Shown here piece by piece: positions 50,508 through 59,631 of a stretch of DNA of 64,000 nt; positions within the stretch are counted from its first letter, which is position 1; each line of letters starts with the position of its first letter. Source of the DNA: Nostoc sp. ATCC 53789 (GTDB taxonomy: Bacteria > Cyanobacteriota > Cyanobacteriia > Cyanobacteriales > Nostocaceae); contig NZ_CP046703.1 in assembly GCF_009873495.1 (NCBI RefSeq), positions 3,576,501 through 3,640,500 of the forward strand. The letters are read 5' to 3'. Both the position numbers and the translations under genes were made by a program. A model generated the notes under the pieces. That model worked only from the letters and a program-made list of their open reading frames with translations, was not told the origin of the DNA and did no database searches.

Positions 50508-50600
50508 GTTTCTAATGGGAATTGGGAATGGGAGATGAGGAGAATAACCAGTACCCAATGCCCCCAATTCCCAGTGCCCAATGCCCAATTCCCAATCCCT
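50508..50600. repeat. GGGAATTGGG / CCCAATGCCC inverted repeat
   Basis: A left half of GGGAATTGGGAATGGG units faces a right half of CCCAATGCCCCCAATTCCC units. Units of this type occur also at 37310-37370, 56455-56480 and 58141-58190. It separates the kinase from the receiver gene. Confidence 0.7.
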
Positions 50601-50607
50601 AATTACT

Positions 50608-50985
50608 ATGACTCATAAAATTCTGATTGTTGACGATGAACCCAATATCTTGATTTTGATGGAACAAGCCTTAGAAGCATTAGAAGACGAGGGCGTAGAA
50701 CTTCTAACTGCTAGAAATGGAGAAGAAGCTCTTGAAACTATTAAAACTGAAAAACCAAATCTAGTTTTTCTCGATGTAATGATGCCTAAAATGAACGGTT
50801 TGCAAGTCTGCCACATTGTTAAACATGACTTGGAAATGACTGACATCTACATTGTGATATTGACAGCTAAAGGACAGGAATTTGATAAACAGAAAGGGAT
50901 TGAGGTTGGTGCAGATTTATATCTAACTAAACCATTTCGACCCAAAGAAGTACTTGAAAAATCAAGGCAGGTGTTAGGATTTTGA
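50608..50985 (+). CDS. Single-domain response regulator
   Basis: 125 residues from ATG 50608 (MTHKILIVDDEPN); the upstream in-frame ATG lies in repeat sequence. The receiver is complete: Asp pair in IVDDE, phospho-Asp in LVFLDVMMPKMNG, Thr in VILTAKG and Lys in YLTKPF. There is no output domain. Next to two kinases on the same strand, it is probably their diffusible phosphate acceptor. A perfect 11-bp hairpin downstream may end the transcript. Confidence 0.9.
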   Translation: MTHKILIVDDEPNILILMEQALEALEDEGVELLTARNGEEALETIKTEKPNLVFLDVMMPKMNGLQVCHIVKHDLEMTDIYIVILTAKGQEFDKQKGIEVGADLYLTKPFRPKEVLEKSRQVLGF

Positions 50986-51124
50986 GTAAAATTATCAATA
51001 ATATTAAAGCTTACGTATTAACAAGAAATACCAAGTATAGATGATTTGAAAACAGTCTTCTTTCAGATGAATAATCGTTGATAGATGCTCAAACACACAA
51101 GGGCGGCACGAACAATATAATTTC

Positions 51125-51154
51125 TAACTCAGCCACTCTCTTATGGCTGAGTTA
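51125..51154 (+). terminator. Hairpin after the receiver gene
   Basis: Perfect 11-bp arms TAACTCAGCCA (51125-51135) and TGGCTGAGTTA (51144-51154) with an 8-base loop, 140 bases after the stop codon. No T-run follows. A second perfect palindrome, TACACGTAA/TTACGTGTA, lies at 51176-51199, upstream of the PEP-CTERM gene, and may be an operator. Confidence 0.5.
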
Positions 51155-51384
51155 AAAGCACTTTCAATTGCCGACTACACGTAATAGCCCTTACGTGTAA
51201 ATATTGGCTAAGTATACTGCAATTTAAGGTAAAAAATAGTTTAGCAATTATAAATAAAAATACTGTAAATATTCGAATTTTTTCCAGTTAAATATATCTA
51301 ATATTCAATACTAATCTGTGTAAACTTATACAAGCTTTATCGGCTATTGCATAACATAGATTTACACGCAATCAATGCAAGAAT

Positions 51385-52161
51385 ATGAAAAAATTTCTGG
51401 GTGTTTTAATGGTTTCTAGTCTAGTAGGACTAGGAGCATTCTCTGCCGTTAACAAAGCTCAAGCCGCATCCCTGACAATCGATCCTACAGACACCTTTTT
51501 GAGAACCTACGCTGACACAACTTATTACCAAGGTGTGAATACTGTTGCTGGTAACACTAAAGCCATATCCCTAGCAGATTTGGGTTTTAAAGGTGGCGAC
51601 TCAATCAGCCTGAATATTTCTGGTAAATTTAACACAAGTGTTTGGAGTCCAGGTCAAAGGAGCGACATGATAGGGGTATTCAGTACCTCAGATCAGCTCC
51701 TTGATAAATCTTCTAAACAACGTGTGGTTGATGCTGTAGCCCTCAATCAGCAAGATGCCAATCAATATGACTACACTCAGAACACGTGGACTTCTAAGAC
51801 TTTATTTGATTCTACCGCCTCCCCAGGCTCTACCTTTGACCCTGGCAAAAATGCTTATATGTGCAGTGATACAACCCTGAGTGACCCTAACAGAATGTGC
51901 GGTCAACAAACATTATTTGATGGTGTTTTTGGTATCTTCGGTAAGACAACACTTACAATTCCCACCACAGCGACTTTTTTGTTCCTAGCTGTGAACGATG
52001 TTTTTTATAGTGACAATACTGGAAGTATATTGATAGATATTGACAAAACAGGAACTGTGGATAATCAGCTTTCAGTCCCAGAACCTAATACTGTTCTTGG
52101 TGTGCTGGCAACGATCGCACTAGCATTGAAAATGAAACGCAAGCAACAAATTGCTAAATAA
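51385..52161 (+). CDS. PEP-CTERM-anchored exported protein
   Basis: 258 residues. A Sec signal peptide (MKKFLGVLMVSSLVGLGAFS, cleavage after AQA near residue 27) is followed by a mainly beta domain. The C-terminal sorting signal is VPEPNTVLGVLATIALALKMKRKQ: the PEP motif, one hydrophobic helix and a basic tail. Such proteins are handled by exosortase and end up at the cell surface or in the extracellular matrix. Two internal Cys (YMCSD, NRMCGQ) could form a disulfide. The ligand or role is unknown. A long AT-rich leader suggests its own promoter. Confidence 0.88.
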   Translation: MKKFLGVLMVSSLVGLGAFSAVNKAQAASLTIDPTDTFLRTYADTTYYQGVNTVAGNTKAISLADLGFKGGDSISLNISGKFNTSVWSPGQRSDMIGVFSTSDQLLDKSSKQRVVDAVALNQQDANQYDYTQNTWTSKTLFDSTASPGSTFDPGKNAYMCSDTTLSDPNRMCGQQTLFDGVFGIFGKTTLTIPTTATFLFLAVNDVFYSDNTGSILIDIDKTGTVDNQLSVPEPNTVLGVLATIALALKMKRKQQIAK

Positions 52162-52216
52162 TCCTCTTGTGTCACTCTCCGAAAACTTTTGCCATACTGA
52201 AAAACCATATATGTCA

Positions 52217-52268
52217 TAGGGGCAATACCCAACGATAAGCCGCTTTGCATCTACATAAATTGCCCCTA
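52217..52268. repeat. TAGGGGCAAT/ATTGCCCCTA inverted repeat
   Basis: Perfect 10-bp arms TAGGGGCAAT (52217-52226) and ATTGCCCCTA (52259-52268) flank a core with GCCGCTTTGCATCTACATAAA. It belongs to the same family as 4064-4168 and lies between convergent genes. Confidence 0.6.
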
Positions 52269-52458
52269 CAGCGCAGGTCTATTTACCATCCAAAAATGAT
52301 TAATAAAAACCTGAAATGACATACTTACCTTGATTCACACCATAATTATTTTGTGTAGTGCCTAAATCCTAGCTTTTTACCTGCGTAGGCGTAGCCCGTC
52401 GTAGACATCGCACTACTGGGAACAATCGGCACAAATCGGGTTACATTTCGTTAATGGA

Positions 52459-53439
52459 TCAACGGTTAACAGTACTCATGTCAGGGTAGCGCTCACCTGC
52501 TGCGATACCTTTTGGTGCCACTGCTTCCAGTCGATTCAACTCTTCTTCAGTCAGGGTAATTTCGGTAGCTGCAACATTCTCCTCTAAGTAGGTACGGCGT
52601 TTTGTACCAGGAATTGGCACAATATCTTCTCCTTGAGCCAATAGCCATGCTAGTGCAAGCTGACTAGCAGTTACTCCTTTTTCGGTGGCAATTGCCTTCA
52701 CTTGCTCAACTAATTTCAAGTTCTTATCAAAATTCTCACCTTGAAAACGAGGCGCATTTCTGCGATAGTCATCAGGTGCTAGATCGTCAAGTTTAGCGAT
52801 CGCACCTGATAAAAACCCTCTTCCTAATGGGCTATAGGCAACAAACCCAATTCCTAATTCCCGCACGGTAGGTAAAATTTCATCCTCTGGCTCTCGACTC
52901 CAAAGAGAGTATTCTGTTTGAAGTGCCGCAATGGGGTGAACTGCCACAGCCCGCCGAATCGTCGCCGGAGCAGCCTCTGAAAGCCCTAAATAACGCACTT
53001 TTCCTTGCTTTACTAACTCTGCCATTGCTCCTACAGTATCCTCAATGGGTACGGTTGAATCTACCCGATGTTGATAATAGAGGTCAATCACTTCCACTCC
53101 TAGACGTTTGAGCGAGGCATCACAAGCTTGATGGACATATTCGGGTTTGCCATTAACTCCTTTAAAACCACCATCTTCAGTGCGGACATTACCAAATTTG
53201 GTTGCTAATACTACTCGATCTCGACGATCTTTAATTGCTTTGCCTACTAATTGCTCATTAGTAAAAGGCCCATACATATCGGCAGTATCAAGAAAATTAA
53301 CTCCAAGTTCCAATGCTCGATGAATTGTAGCGATCGCCTCATTTTCATCACGACCACTATAAAACTCAGACATTCCCATACAACCAAGTCCGATAGTTGA
53401 AACTTCTAACCCAAGTTTCCCTAGTTTTCTGGTTTTCAT
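52459..53439 (-). CDS. Aldo/keto reductase
   Basis: 326 residues from ATG 53439, with AGGAG about 10 bases before it. The (alpha/beta)8 AKR pattern is visible: [13 protein letters not shown], the catalytic tetrad Asp and Tyr in [14 protein letters not shown], Lys in VLATKFG, His in DLYYQHRVD, and NADPH-binding [16 protein letters not shown]. It reduces aldehydes or ketones with NADPH. The sequence is of the YajO/AKR13-like class often annotated as auxin-induced or IolS-like. The substrate is unknown. It appears monocistronic. Confidence 0.93.
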   Translation of the reverse strand: MKTRKLGKLGLEVSTIGLGCMGMSEFYSGRDENEAIATIHRALELGVNFLDTADMYGPFTNEQLVGKAIKDRRDRVVLATKFGNVRTEDGGFKGVNGKPEYVHQACDASLKRLGVEVIDLYYQHRVDSTVPIEDTVGAMAELVKQGKVRYLGLSEAAPATIRRAVAVHPIAALQTEYSLWSREPEDEILPTVRELGIGFVAYSPLGRGFLSGAIAKLDDLAPDDYRRNAPRFQGENFDKNLKLVEQVKAIATEKGVTASQLALAWLLAQGEDIVPIPGTKRRTYLEENVAATEITLTEEELNRLEAVAPKGIAAGERYPDMSTVNR

Positions 53440-53572
53440 CAAATAGTCTCCTAGTCAGTAATTGGTCAGAGAAAATCAACTCTTTCAGCATTATCCCTTT
53501 CCCTATCATCTAGCCATCTACACTTAGAAGTATTTCCTGAGAAAAGTAATTAAAAAATATATTTATCATCGA

Positions 53573-53733
53573 ACTTACGCAAAACCTTAGCCAAAAAGAA
53601 AGATTTTTTTCTTAGGGCAATTCATGTAGACGCATTCGCAAAGCGTCTCGTAGAGAAGCAGATACTCCACAAGTTCTCCAACGGAGTAACCGTAGGGTAT
53701 CGCCCTCCCGCGCGTGTAATTTTGCGTAAATCC
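53573..53733. repeat. MITE-like element with ACTTACGCAAAA ends
   Basis: The left end ACTTACGCAAAA (53573-53584) and right end TTTTGCGTAAATCC (53720-53733) are inverted copies. The core carries GGGCAATTCATGTAGACGC, then AAGCGTCTCGTAGAG and GGGTATCGCCC. Close kin at 4064-4168. It carries no gene. Confidence 0.65.
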
Positions 53734-53926
53734 TATAAACAGACAGAATTGATTCTGACCAAAAAAGCCCATAGTCCAGTGATAACGAGTCTGCTTACCC
53801 CTGCTTATTTAGAAGATAATTATGGGAAACCTTAATTTGTGAGAGCGAAAGGCTTTTGCCAGAAGGAACTAGAATTAGGAAACACCTAGCTGGGTTCTTC
53901 TGAATTTTGAAATTAGGAGTGCATGT

Positions 53927-55021
53927 GTGCCAAAATCCCCTAAATATTTGCTGATTGGATCAACCGAGACTTACAGCGGTAAATCTGCAACTGTTCTGGG
54001 TTTGTCTCATCAGCTACAGCAAAAAGGACTGGATATTACCTACGGTAAACCGCTTGGTACGTGTCTAAATTCGTCTAGTGGAACCGTAATTGAGGAAGAT
54101 GTCCAATTCATCGCTCTTAGCCTCAATTTGCCGGAAAACCGTGTTGCACCTACAATGCTGGCTTTGGATGAACTCAATGTGCAAAAGCGCTTACGGGGGG
54201 AAGACAAAACCGATTATCAGCAGTCCCTAATACAGCAATATTTACAAATGTCCCAAGGAGATTTGGTATTACTGGAGGGGCCTGGTGATTTTTCCGAAGG
54301 CAATTTGTTTGACTTGTCTTTGCTGCAAATGGCTGAAGTATTGGATGCTGGCGTGCTGTTAGTAAGCCGCTATAAATCGTTGCTTTCGGTTGAGGCGCTA
54401 TTGGCTGCTAAAGGGCGTGTGGGCGATCGCTTGATTGGAGTTGTGATCAATGATATCCCTGTCACCCAACTAGAAGCGGTTAACACTCTCTTGCGTCCGT
54501 TTTTGGAACAGCAAGGGATTCCCGTGTTAGCTATGCTGCCGAGTAGCGATTTGCTCCGCAGTATTAGTGTTGGCGAACTCGTGAAGCAGTTAAAGGCTGA
54601 TGTTCTTTGTCGCAACGATCGCATGGATTTGTTGGTTGAAAGTCTGGCAATTGGAGCAATGAATGTCAACTCTGCTGTCAAGTATTTCCGTAAACGCCGA
54701 AATATGGCAGTGGTGACAGGAGGCGATCGCGTAGAAATTCAGCAAGCCGCTTTGGAAACTTCTACCCAATGTTTAATTCTCACCGGGCAACTACCACCGC
54801 CGCCATTCATTCTCAGTCGTGCTGAAGAACTAGAAATTCCCATTTTATCTGTTGACTTAGACACTCTCACCACTGTAGAAATTGTTAACCGTACTTTTGG
54901 GCAAGTCCGTCTCCACGAGCCGATTAAGGTTCAGTGCGTTCGCCAGTTAATGTCTGAGCATTTTGACATTGACCGCTTGTTATCGAAACTGGGTTTAACT
55001 CCCGCAGCAGCATTGTCTTAG
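53927..55021 (+). CDS. Phosphotransacetylase-like (BioD/DRTGG) protein
   Basis: 364 residues starting at GTG 53927 (AGGAG 6-10 bases upstream; the overlapping ATG is out of frame). The N-terminal half is a BioD-like P-loop NTPase domain (LLIGSTETYSGKSATVLGLSHQL, LVLLEGPGDFSEG). The C-terminal half is a DRTGG domain, with MAVVTGGDRVEIQQAAL in place of the classic motif. This is the N-terminal regulatory part found in long phosphate acetyltransferases, here without the catalytic PTA domain. Cyanobacteria carry it as a separate protein of unknown role, possibly sensing a metabolite. Confidence 0.82.
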   Translation: MPKSPKYLLIGSTETYSGKSATVLGLSHQLQQKGLDITYGKPLGTCLNSSSGTVIEEDVQFIALSLNLPENRVAPTMLALDELNVQKRLRGEDKTDYQQSLIQQYLQMSQGDLVLLEGPGDFSEGNLFDLSLLQMAEVLDAGVLLVSRYKSLLSVEALLAAKGRVGDRLIGVVINDIPVTQLEAVNTLLRPFLEQQGIPVLAMLPSSDLLRSISVGELVKQLKADVLCRNDRMDLLVESLAIGAMNVNSAVKYFRKRRNMAVVTGGDRVEIQQAALETSTQCLILTGQLPPPPFILSRAEELEIPILSVDLDTLTTVEIVNRTFGQVRLHEPIKVQCVRQLMSEHFDIDRLLSKLGLTPAAALS

Positions 55022-55062
55022 CCTCATCAACTCAAATAATTGAGATCATCAATGCTCAGTTA

Positions 55063-55389
55063 TCAGTTAGGAGGCTGTAGTACTGGTAAAGGCATAACCG
55101 GCTCGTTGTCACCTCCCAGGCGACGACGGGCTGTTTTCCTCCGCCCCATAGCTGGGACGTGCTTAGTTGCAGCAGCTAATCCAAAAACAGGTATATTTCC
55201 GTAAATCGCTTCAGACCTTCCCGGCTCGATTAAATAAGTTTCGTGCCAAATAGCAACACTACCATCAGTACCAATGGCTCGATTAAACTTCTGCCAAGCT
55301 TTTAGGTGTGCATAAGCTGGATTTCTGGCAAAACGCTCCAAATCCTCAAGCGATTATTGAACCAAACAGTCGAAAAATTGTAGCAATGT
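55063..55389 (-). pseudogene. DUF4188-type protein remnant
   Basis: The frame below 55353 encodes SLEDLERFARNPAYAHLKAW and then TDGSVAIWHETYLI..G..EAIYGNIPVFGLAAATKHVPA, the C-terminal half of a DUF4188 (monooxygenase-like) protein. An in-frame TAA at 55354-55356 replaces the expected Tyr-Trp-Arg (Q*SLEDL where relatives read QYWRS.EDL). A 6-base deletion would create exactly this stop. The N-terminal half of the family is not recognisable upstream. A shorter protein from the TTG at 55341 is possible but unlikely to be active. Confidence 0.65.
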
Positions 55390-55464
55390 CTAACTCAAGT
55401 TTTCCTCGCATCTACACGCTGTTTGGTAAAATATCTGGGTCGTTTAATCGGATTATGTCTATCT

Positions 55465-55968
55465 TTGAGCCAATCAACAGACCTTATTAACCTAGACACA
55501 TTAGCGCAAGAACTGGCGACCATCCAGCAAACGGGTTCTAAAAGAATCGCCTTGTTGGGTTCTCGTCACGTTCCGATTACGCACCAGAATCTTATTGAAA
55601 TGATGACTTATGCCCTAGTTTTATCGGGTAATCGCATCATTACTTCTGGTGCTACAGGTACAAACTCAGCGGCCATCAAGGGAGCAACGCGGGCTGATGC
55701 AAATTTGTTGACGGTGATTTTACCTCAAAGCCTGGAACGCCAGCCTTTGGAATCGCGCCAGCAACTAGAACAGGTAATGCATTTAGTGGAAAATCCCAGT
55801 AATGATAATCTGTCTCTTGCTGAAGCTAGTTACTTGTGCAACAAGGAAATTGTCTCCCGTTGTCAGCAACTGATCTGTTTTGCGTTTCACGACAGCCGCA
55901 CCCTGTTGCAAACTTGTCAAGATGCAGAAGAACAAAGAAAAGTGGTAACGCTTTTCTACTTTGATTAG
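55465..55968 (+). CDS. DprA-like DNA recombination-mediator protein
   Basis: 167 residues if started at TTG 55465 (LSQSTDLINLDTLAQEL). No ATG is available in this frame until far inside, and a TTG at 55423 is the only longer choice. The conserved part IALLGSRHVPITHQNLIEMMTYALVLSGNRIITSGATGTNSAAIKGA is the Rossmann-like DprA/SMF fold that loads RecA on single-stranded DNA or binds nucleotides. The C-terminal parts of a standard DprA are absent, giving a short cyanobacterial form. An ATG at 55386 opens another frame (MSNSSFPRIYTLFGKISG) that ends at 55490, so an N-terminal frameshift is possible. Confidence 0.78.
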   Translation: MSQSTDLINLDTLAQELATIQQTGSKRIALLGSRHVPITHQNLIEMMTYALVLSGNRIITSGATGTNSAAIKGATRADANLLTVILPQSLERQPLESRQQLEQVMHLVENPSNDNLSLAEASYLCNKEIVSRCQQLICFAFHDSRTLLQTCQDAEEQRKVVTLFYFD

Positions 55969-56042
55969 TCATTTGTCATTTGTCTTTTGTCATTTGTATT
56001 TGACTCATGACCAATGACTGATGACTGATGACTAATAACCAA
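55966..56042. repeat. Inverted 7-bp tandem repeats (GTCATTT / GACTGAT)
   Basis: A run of GTCATTTGTC units is followed by its approximate inverted copy (GACTGATGACTGATGAC). It separates the DprA-like and MAPEG genes and could form a hairpin. Confidence 0.75.
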
Positions 56043-56054
56043 CAACAATAAGTA

Positions 56055-56453
56055 ATGATAATTTTTTTGTACTCGATTGCTGCTGCTGTCGTTCTGATTT
56101 ACCTGCCATTTTTGGTAGTAGCTTATGCCCGTGTGCGTATTGGCAAGGAAATGCTTGCTACTCCTCGCGCCATGTTGGATAAATTGCCGCCTTATGCCCA
56201 ACGAGCTACTTGGGCACATCAGAATACCTTTGAAGCCTTTATGGTATTTGCCGCAGCCGCATTGATGGCTTATGTAACTGGTGTAAATTCCTCTACAGCA
56301 CAAGTGGCTGCGATCGCCTTTGTGGTGGCTCGTTTCCTATACTCGATTTTTTATATTTTGAATATACCCCTTTTGCGATCGCTCATGTTTGCCATTGGTA
56401 TGCTTGGCTCTACCACTCTCATCTTCTTGAGTATTATCCAAGCTACTAATTAA
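56055..56453 (+). CDS. MAPEG family membrane protein
   Basis: 132 residues with four membrane helices. The MAPEG pattern is visible: an N-terminal helix, then RIGKEMLATPRAMLDKLPPYAQRATWAHQNTFEAFMVFAAAALMAY, with the Asn/Glu pair in HQNTFEAF, and ARFLYSIFYILNIPLLRSLMFAIGM. Family members are glutathione-dependent or eicosanoid enzymes of membranes; the bacterial role is unclear. ATG 56055. Together with the nearby GST gene it hints at thiol chemistry, but the strands differ. Confidence 0.88.
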   Translation: MIIFLYSIAAAVVLIYLPFLVVAYARVRIGKEMLATPRAMLDKLPPYAQRATWAHQNTFEAFMVFAAAALMAYVTGVNSSTAQVAAIAFVVARFLYSIFYILNIPLLRSLMFAIGMLGSTTLIFLSIIQATN

Positions 56454-56534
56454 GCGGGGAATGGGGAATGGGGAATGGGAAAAATTTTTCCAAAATCCAA
56501 TCCAAAATCCAAAATCTAAAATCTAAAATGTTTT

Positions 56535-57026
56535 ATGGCTTCTACATTTTCCTTTGACATTGTTAGCGACTTTGACCGACAAGAGTTGGTTAACGCCGTC
56601 GATCAAGTGATACGAGATATCAAAGGTCGTTACGACCTCAAAGACACTCAAACTACTGTCGAGTTGGTCGAAGAAAGCATTAACGTTAGTACTGACAGCG
56701 AGTTTACGTTAGATTCTGTACATACCATCCTGCGAGAAAAAGCCGCCAAGCGTAACCTCTCCCAGAAAATCTTTGATTTTGGCAAAGTTGAATCAGCTAG
56801 CGGTAATCGCGTGCGTCAAGAAATCAAACTCAAAAAAGGCATAAGTCAAGAAATCGCCAAACAAATTTCCAAATTGATTCGAGACGAATTCAAAAAAGTA
56901 CAAGCCTCAATCCAAGGTGATGCTGTGCGGGTTTCTGCCAAATCTAAAGATGACTTACAAGTAGTAATGCAGCGCCTGAAACAAGAAGACTACCCAGTTG
57001 CTTTGCAATTTACAAATTATCGTTAA
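56535..57026 (+). CDS. YajQ-family nucleotide-binding protein
   Basis: 163 residues matching the full YajQ/UPF0234 length: [34 protein letters not shown] at the start, then [35 protein letters not shown], and [27 protein letters not shown] at the end. YajQ proteins have two ferredoxin-like folds and bind nucleotides; in some bacteria they are cyclic-di-GMP effectors. ATG 56535. A TCCAAAATCCAAAATC repeat lies just upstream. Confidence 0.95.
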   Translation: MASTFSFDIVSDFDRQELVNAVDQVIRDIKGRYDLKDTQTTVELVEESINVSTDSEFTLDSVHTILREKAAKRNLSQKIFDFGKVESASGNRVRQEIKLKKGISQEIAKQISKLIRDEFKKVQASIQGDAVRVSAKSKDDLQVVMQRLKQEDYPVALQFTNYR

Positions 57027-57075
57027 AAGATTCGTAATTCGTAATTTCATTCTTAATTACGAATTACGAATTATT

Positions 57076-57633
57076 CTAACCCTGTCCGCCAATACTTTTT
57101 TGAAATGCCGGACGCTCAGATAACTGCTTGATATAGTTCAACACCTCTGGGTAAGGGCTGAGGTCTAGCTTCAGCATGATGGGAATATAACTCAGAATAG
57201 AACCCACTCCCACATCAGCAACAGTGAACTCATTACCCAGCAAAAAAGGCTGCTTACTGAAAATTTCATTTAACGCATTCAACAAGCGAGGCATTTCTCG
57301 CTCCCGATTTGCTTCTACAAAAATCCCTGTAGCTAGGGTAGAATTGCCAAACAACACCCACTGGGAAAATACAGCACGTTCCTCTAATGAAAGTGGACTT
57401 TTACTGTACTTCTCGGCAAGATACAGCAAAATTGCCCCAGATTCCCAAAGCTGAAAATCCCCATCAACAATTGCTGGAACTTTACCAACTGGGTTAATTG
57501 CCAAATATTCAGGCTTGAGGTGTTCACCCGCCTGCATATCGAGTTTGACGAATTCGTAAGGAACTTGTATTTCCTCTAAATACCATTGAACAATTGAGGC
57601 TCGACTACGAGCGCCACCGTAAAGTTTGAGCAT
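57076..57633 (-). CDS. Glutathione S-transferase family protein
   Basis: 185 residues. The N-terminal thioredoxin-like domain starts MLKLYGGARSRASIVQWYLEEIQVPYEFVKLDM, with the Ser/Arg region of the glutathione site, then INPVGKVPAIVDGDFQLWESGAILLYLAEKY carrying the cis-Pro and the ES pair. The helical C-terminal domain has FTVADVGVGSIL, with the N-capping box. It conjugates or exchanges glutathione; the substrate is unknown. It starts at ATG 57633, 6 bases beyond the stop of the gene at 57640-58104 on the same strand, so the two form an operon. Confidence 0.93.
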   Translation of the reverse strand: MLKLYGGARSRASIVQWYLEEIQVPYEFVKLDMQAGEHLKPEYLAINPVGKVPAIVDGDFQLWESGAILLYLAEKYSKSPLSLEERAVFSQWVLFGNSTLATGIFVEANREREMPRLLNALNEIFSKQPFLLGNEFTVADVGVGSILSYIPIMLKLDLSPYPEVLNYIKQLSERPAFQKSIGGQG

Positions 57634-57639
57634 AATTAC

Positions 57640-58104
57640 TTAAAGAACTTTGTGAGTGTGAGAATGCTGTTTAACGTTATCTTCTTTTGTTACAACCCTA
57701 GCGGCATTTAGCACCCGTTTGCGCTCAATTGAATACTTAAATTCACTGTAGTTTGTGCCTAATGGAATTAGGGATTTTGCAGATTCACGGCGCTTGTATG
57801 TACGAGCTGCTGCAAATACTCGCGGCACAAATTCCTCTCCAAACTGAGCCGACTCTGGGAAGCCATCTGGCAAGAATTGTGAATCGCCATCCAAGACAGA
57901 TGCCAAAGTTGTTGCATGAGCCAGCTTATAGGAGGTAGGAATGCCTTTTAAAAGCGCTTCCAAAGCCGCAGAAGGAATCGGTTCTATGACTTCGATTTGA
58001 TAAACTTCTCCATCTTCTTTGACGAAGCAGGTTGCCAAGCCGAGAACAATGTAGTCATCGGTTGCTAAATCAGGGGCATTGGGATAGGAAATTGCAGTTG
58101 TCAT
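57640..58104 (-). CDS. Conserved hypothetical protein, upstream of GST
   Basis: 154 residues from ATG 58104 (MTTAISYPNAPDLATDDYIVLGLATCFVKEDGEV); a start five codons earlier is less likely. It is a soluble protein with a mixed fold and a histidine-containing tail (KQHSHTHKVL). I recognise no family; it has the look of a protein conserved in cyanobacteria. It is transcribed ahead of the GST gene with a 6-base gap, so a related role is likely. Confidence 0.7.
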   Translation of the reverse strand: MTTAISYPNAPDLATDDYIVLGLATCFVKEDGEVYQIEVIEPIPSAALEALLKGIPTSYKLAHATTLASVLDGDSQFLPDGFPESAQFGEEFVPRVFAAARTYKRRESAKSLIPLGTNYSEFKYSIERKRVLNAARVVTKEDNVKQHSHTHKVL

Positions 58105-58140
58105 CAGAAAATTTCTCAAAACTTAAAAATTAAATCTAGA

Positions 58141-58262
58141 TGCTGGGGCATTGGGCATTGGGCATGGGGCATGGGGCATTGGGCATTGGGCATTAGTTAT
58201 TTATTCTTTCTCCCCCTGCTTCCCCTGCTCCCTCATCTCCCTTGTCCCCCTCTGCCCCTCTC
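58141..58262. repeat. GGGGCATTGGGCATT repeat and C-rich partner
   Basis: A run of GGGGCATTGGGCATT units (58144-58190) is followed by CCCCCTGCTTCCCCTGCTCCC-type sequence, the inverted form of the G-rich repeat found inside genes elsewhere. Frames through it were rejected as coding. The following 300 bases up to 58580 show no gene. Confidence 0.7.
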
Positions 58263-58579
58263 CCCTCTTTCTCATCTCTAAAAGAACGGCTTGTTGGCAT
58301 TCTACCAATTTGTCGCTCTCACTACCTGACTAGTCTTTGAGATTGACATCTACTATTTCTGGAATTGACCTCTGGGATCAAGTATCCATCATTAGGTTTG
58401 AGGAGCAATTGTTTATTTAGGACGTGTCGTATATTTTTCTTGTGCGGCTAGGTAAAGTTCTCTCTTTAGATGGCTTTTTTGTAACCCTAAATACCTTACA
58501 AATAGACACAGTGGTAAAAGCACTACCGAGCAAAAACTAGAATTTAATTTTACAAAGCAGGGATTTCAGGCAGGGAAAG

Positions 58580-59317
58580 ATGAATATTCACTCATTTTTA
58601 GCTGACGATGACCAGCAAAGAAAGCAATATAAATGTGTTTTAAATAATACAAGTAAAGTCCAAGAAGACAGGAAAAACGATCGCAGCGCATCTACTTTAG
58701 GGAATAACTACTTACGCTCTTTTGCTTTGAAGTCGGCTCAAAAAGGTGACTATGCTGAGGCGATCGCACTTTTAAGCCAACTAATTTACCGCCGTCCGCA
58801 CAATGCCGTTGATTACAACAACCGGGGACTAATTTATTTCCAAAGTGGTGAAAGGCAAAAAGCGCTTTACGACTATAACACCGCCCTGAAACTTAATCCC
58901 CATTTGGCTAGTGCTTATAATAACCGGGCAAATTACTATGCAGCTTGTGGAGAATTAGCAACAGCACTTGCCGACTACGATCAAGCCATTGATTTGAATC
59001 CTGGCTATGTTCGGGCGTGGATTAACCGAGGCATTACCTGGCGTGACCTGGGGCGATACGAGGAGGCAATTGAGAATTTTGAGTTAGCACAGCTTTTCGG
59101 TCAACTAGAAGGTCATATCTGGGCTGAACGCGGCAGAACTTACCATCTTTGGGGTGACTGGAATTGTGCGATCGCTGATTATCGTCGTGCCCTCACCCAA
59201 CTGCCTGCTCTCGAAACAACTAGGGACTTTACTGGTTCTCACTTGCGTTTACAAATCGAAAATTGGCTAAACGATTTGTTATCTCCTGAGCATCCTACTG
59301 CCTATTTGGTAGATTAA
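58580..59317 (+). CDS. Tetratricopeptide repeat protein
   Basis: 245 residues. An N-terminal polar region of about 50 residues is followed by five TPR-like units (about 54-215; AVDYNNRGLIYFQSGERQKALYDYNTALKLNP...). No signal peptide is present, so it should be a cytoplasmic scaffold. It is closer to the cyanobacterial single-copy TPR proteins than to the long TPR at 16147. ATG 58580 has GGGAAAG upstream. The partner is unknown. Confidence 0.9.
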   Translation: MNIHSFLADDDQQRKQYKCVLNNTSKVQEDRKNDRSASTLGNNYLRSFALKSAQKGDYAEAIALLSQLIYRRPHNAVDYNNRGLIYFQSGERQKALYDYNTALKLNPHLASAYNNRANYYAACGELATALADYDQAIDLNPGYVRAWINRGITWRDLGRYEEAIENFELAQLFGQLEGHIWAERGRTYHLWGDWNCAIADYRRALTQLPALETTRDFTGSHLRLQIENWLNDLLSPEHPTAYLVD

Positions 59318-59631
59318 TTCTTAAGTAAGTCGGCACAATAAAACCAAATTGCGTGAAGAAAAGTAAACAAGGCTCAAGCCCTTTTTTTACTGCTCCTTGT
59401 CCCCTGGCTGATCCCAAGGATAATTATTTACGCCGACCTACTTACTGGGAATTCAAAATTCAAAATAATTGATTAAATTTTGAATAGGATTTTACTAATA
59501 GATGATCACTACATAGCTATTCAAACATTAGCTATTAACCATTATTTATTAGCAATAATATAAATTAGCACCCGGTTTTTACGTAGCCAAAATCACAAGA
59601 AACCTAAATAATGCCAAATTCGCCATTTAGC
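59318..59631. other. Intergenic region without recognised gene
   Basis: About 310 bases between the convergent TPR and membrane-protein genes. It holds a short C-rich piece (CTGCTCCTTGTCCCCTGG) related to the G-rich repeats and otherwise AT-rich sequence. No gene or clear terminator was seen. Confidence 0.6.

Noticed and set aside
55966..56042. Regular 7-bp repeats considered as a CRISPR or iteron array
   Set aside because: The unit is too short and has no spacers; it is a common cyanobacterial short tandem repeat, and no replication gene is near.
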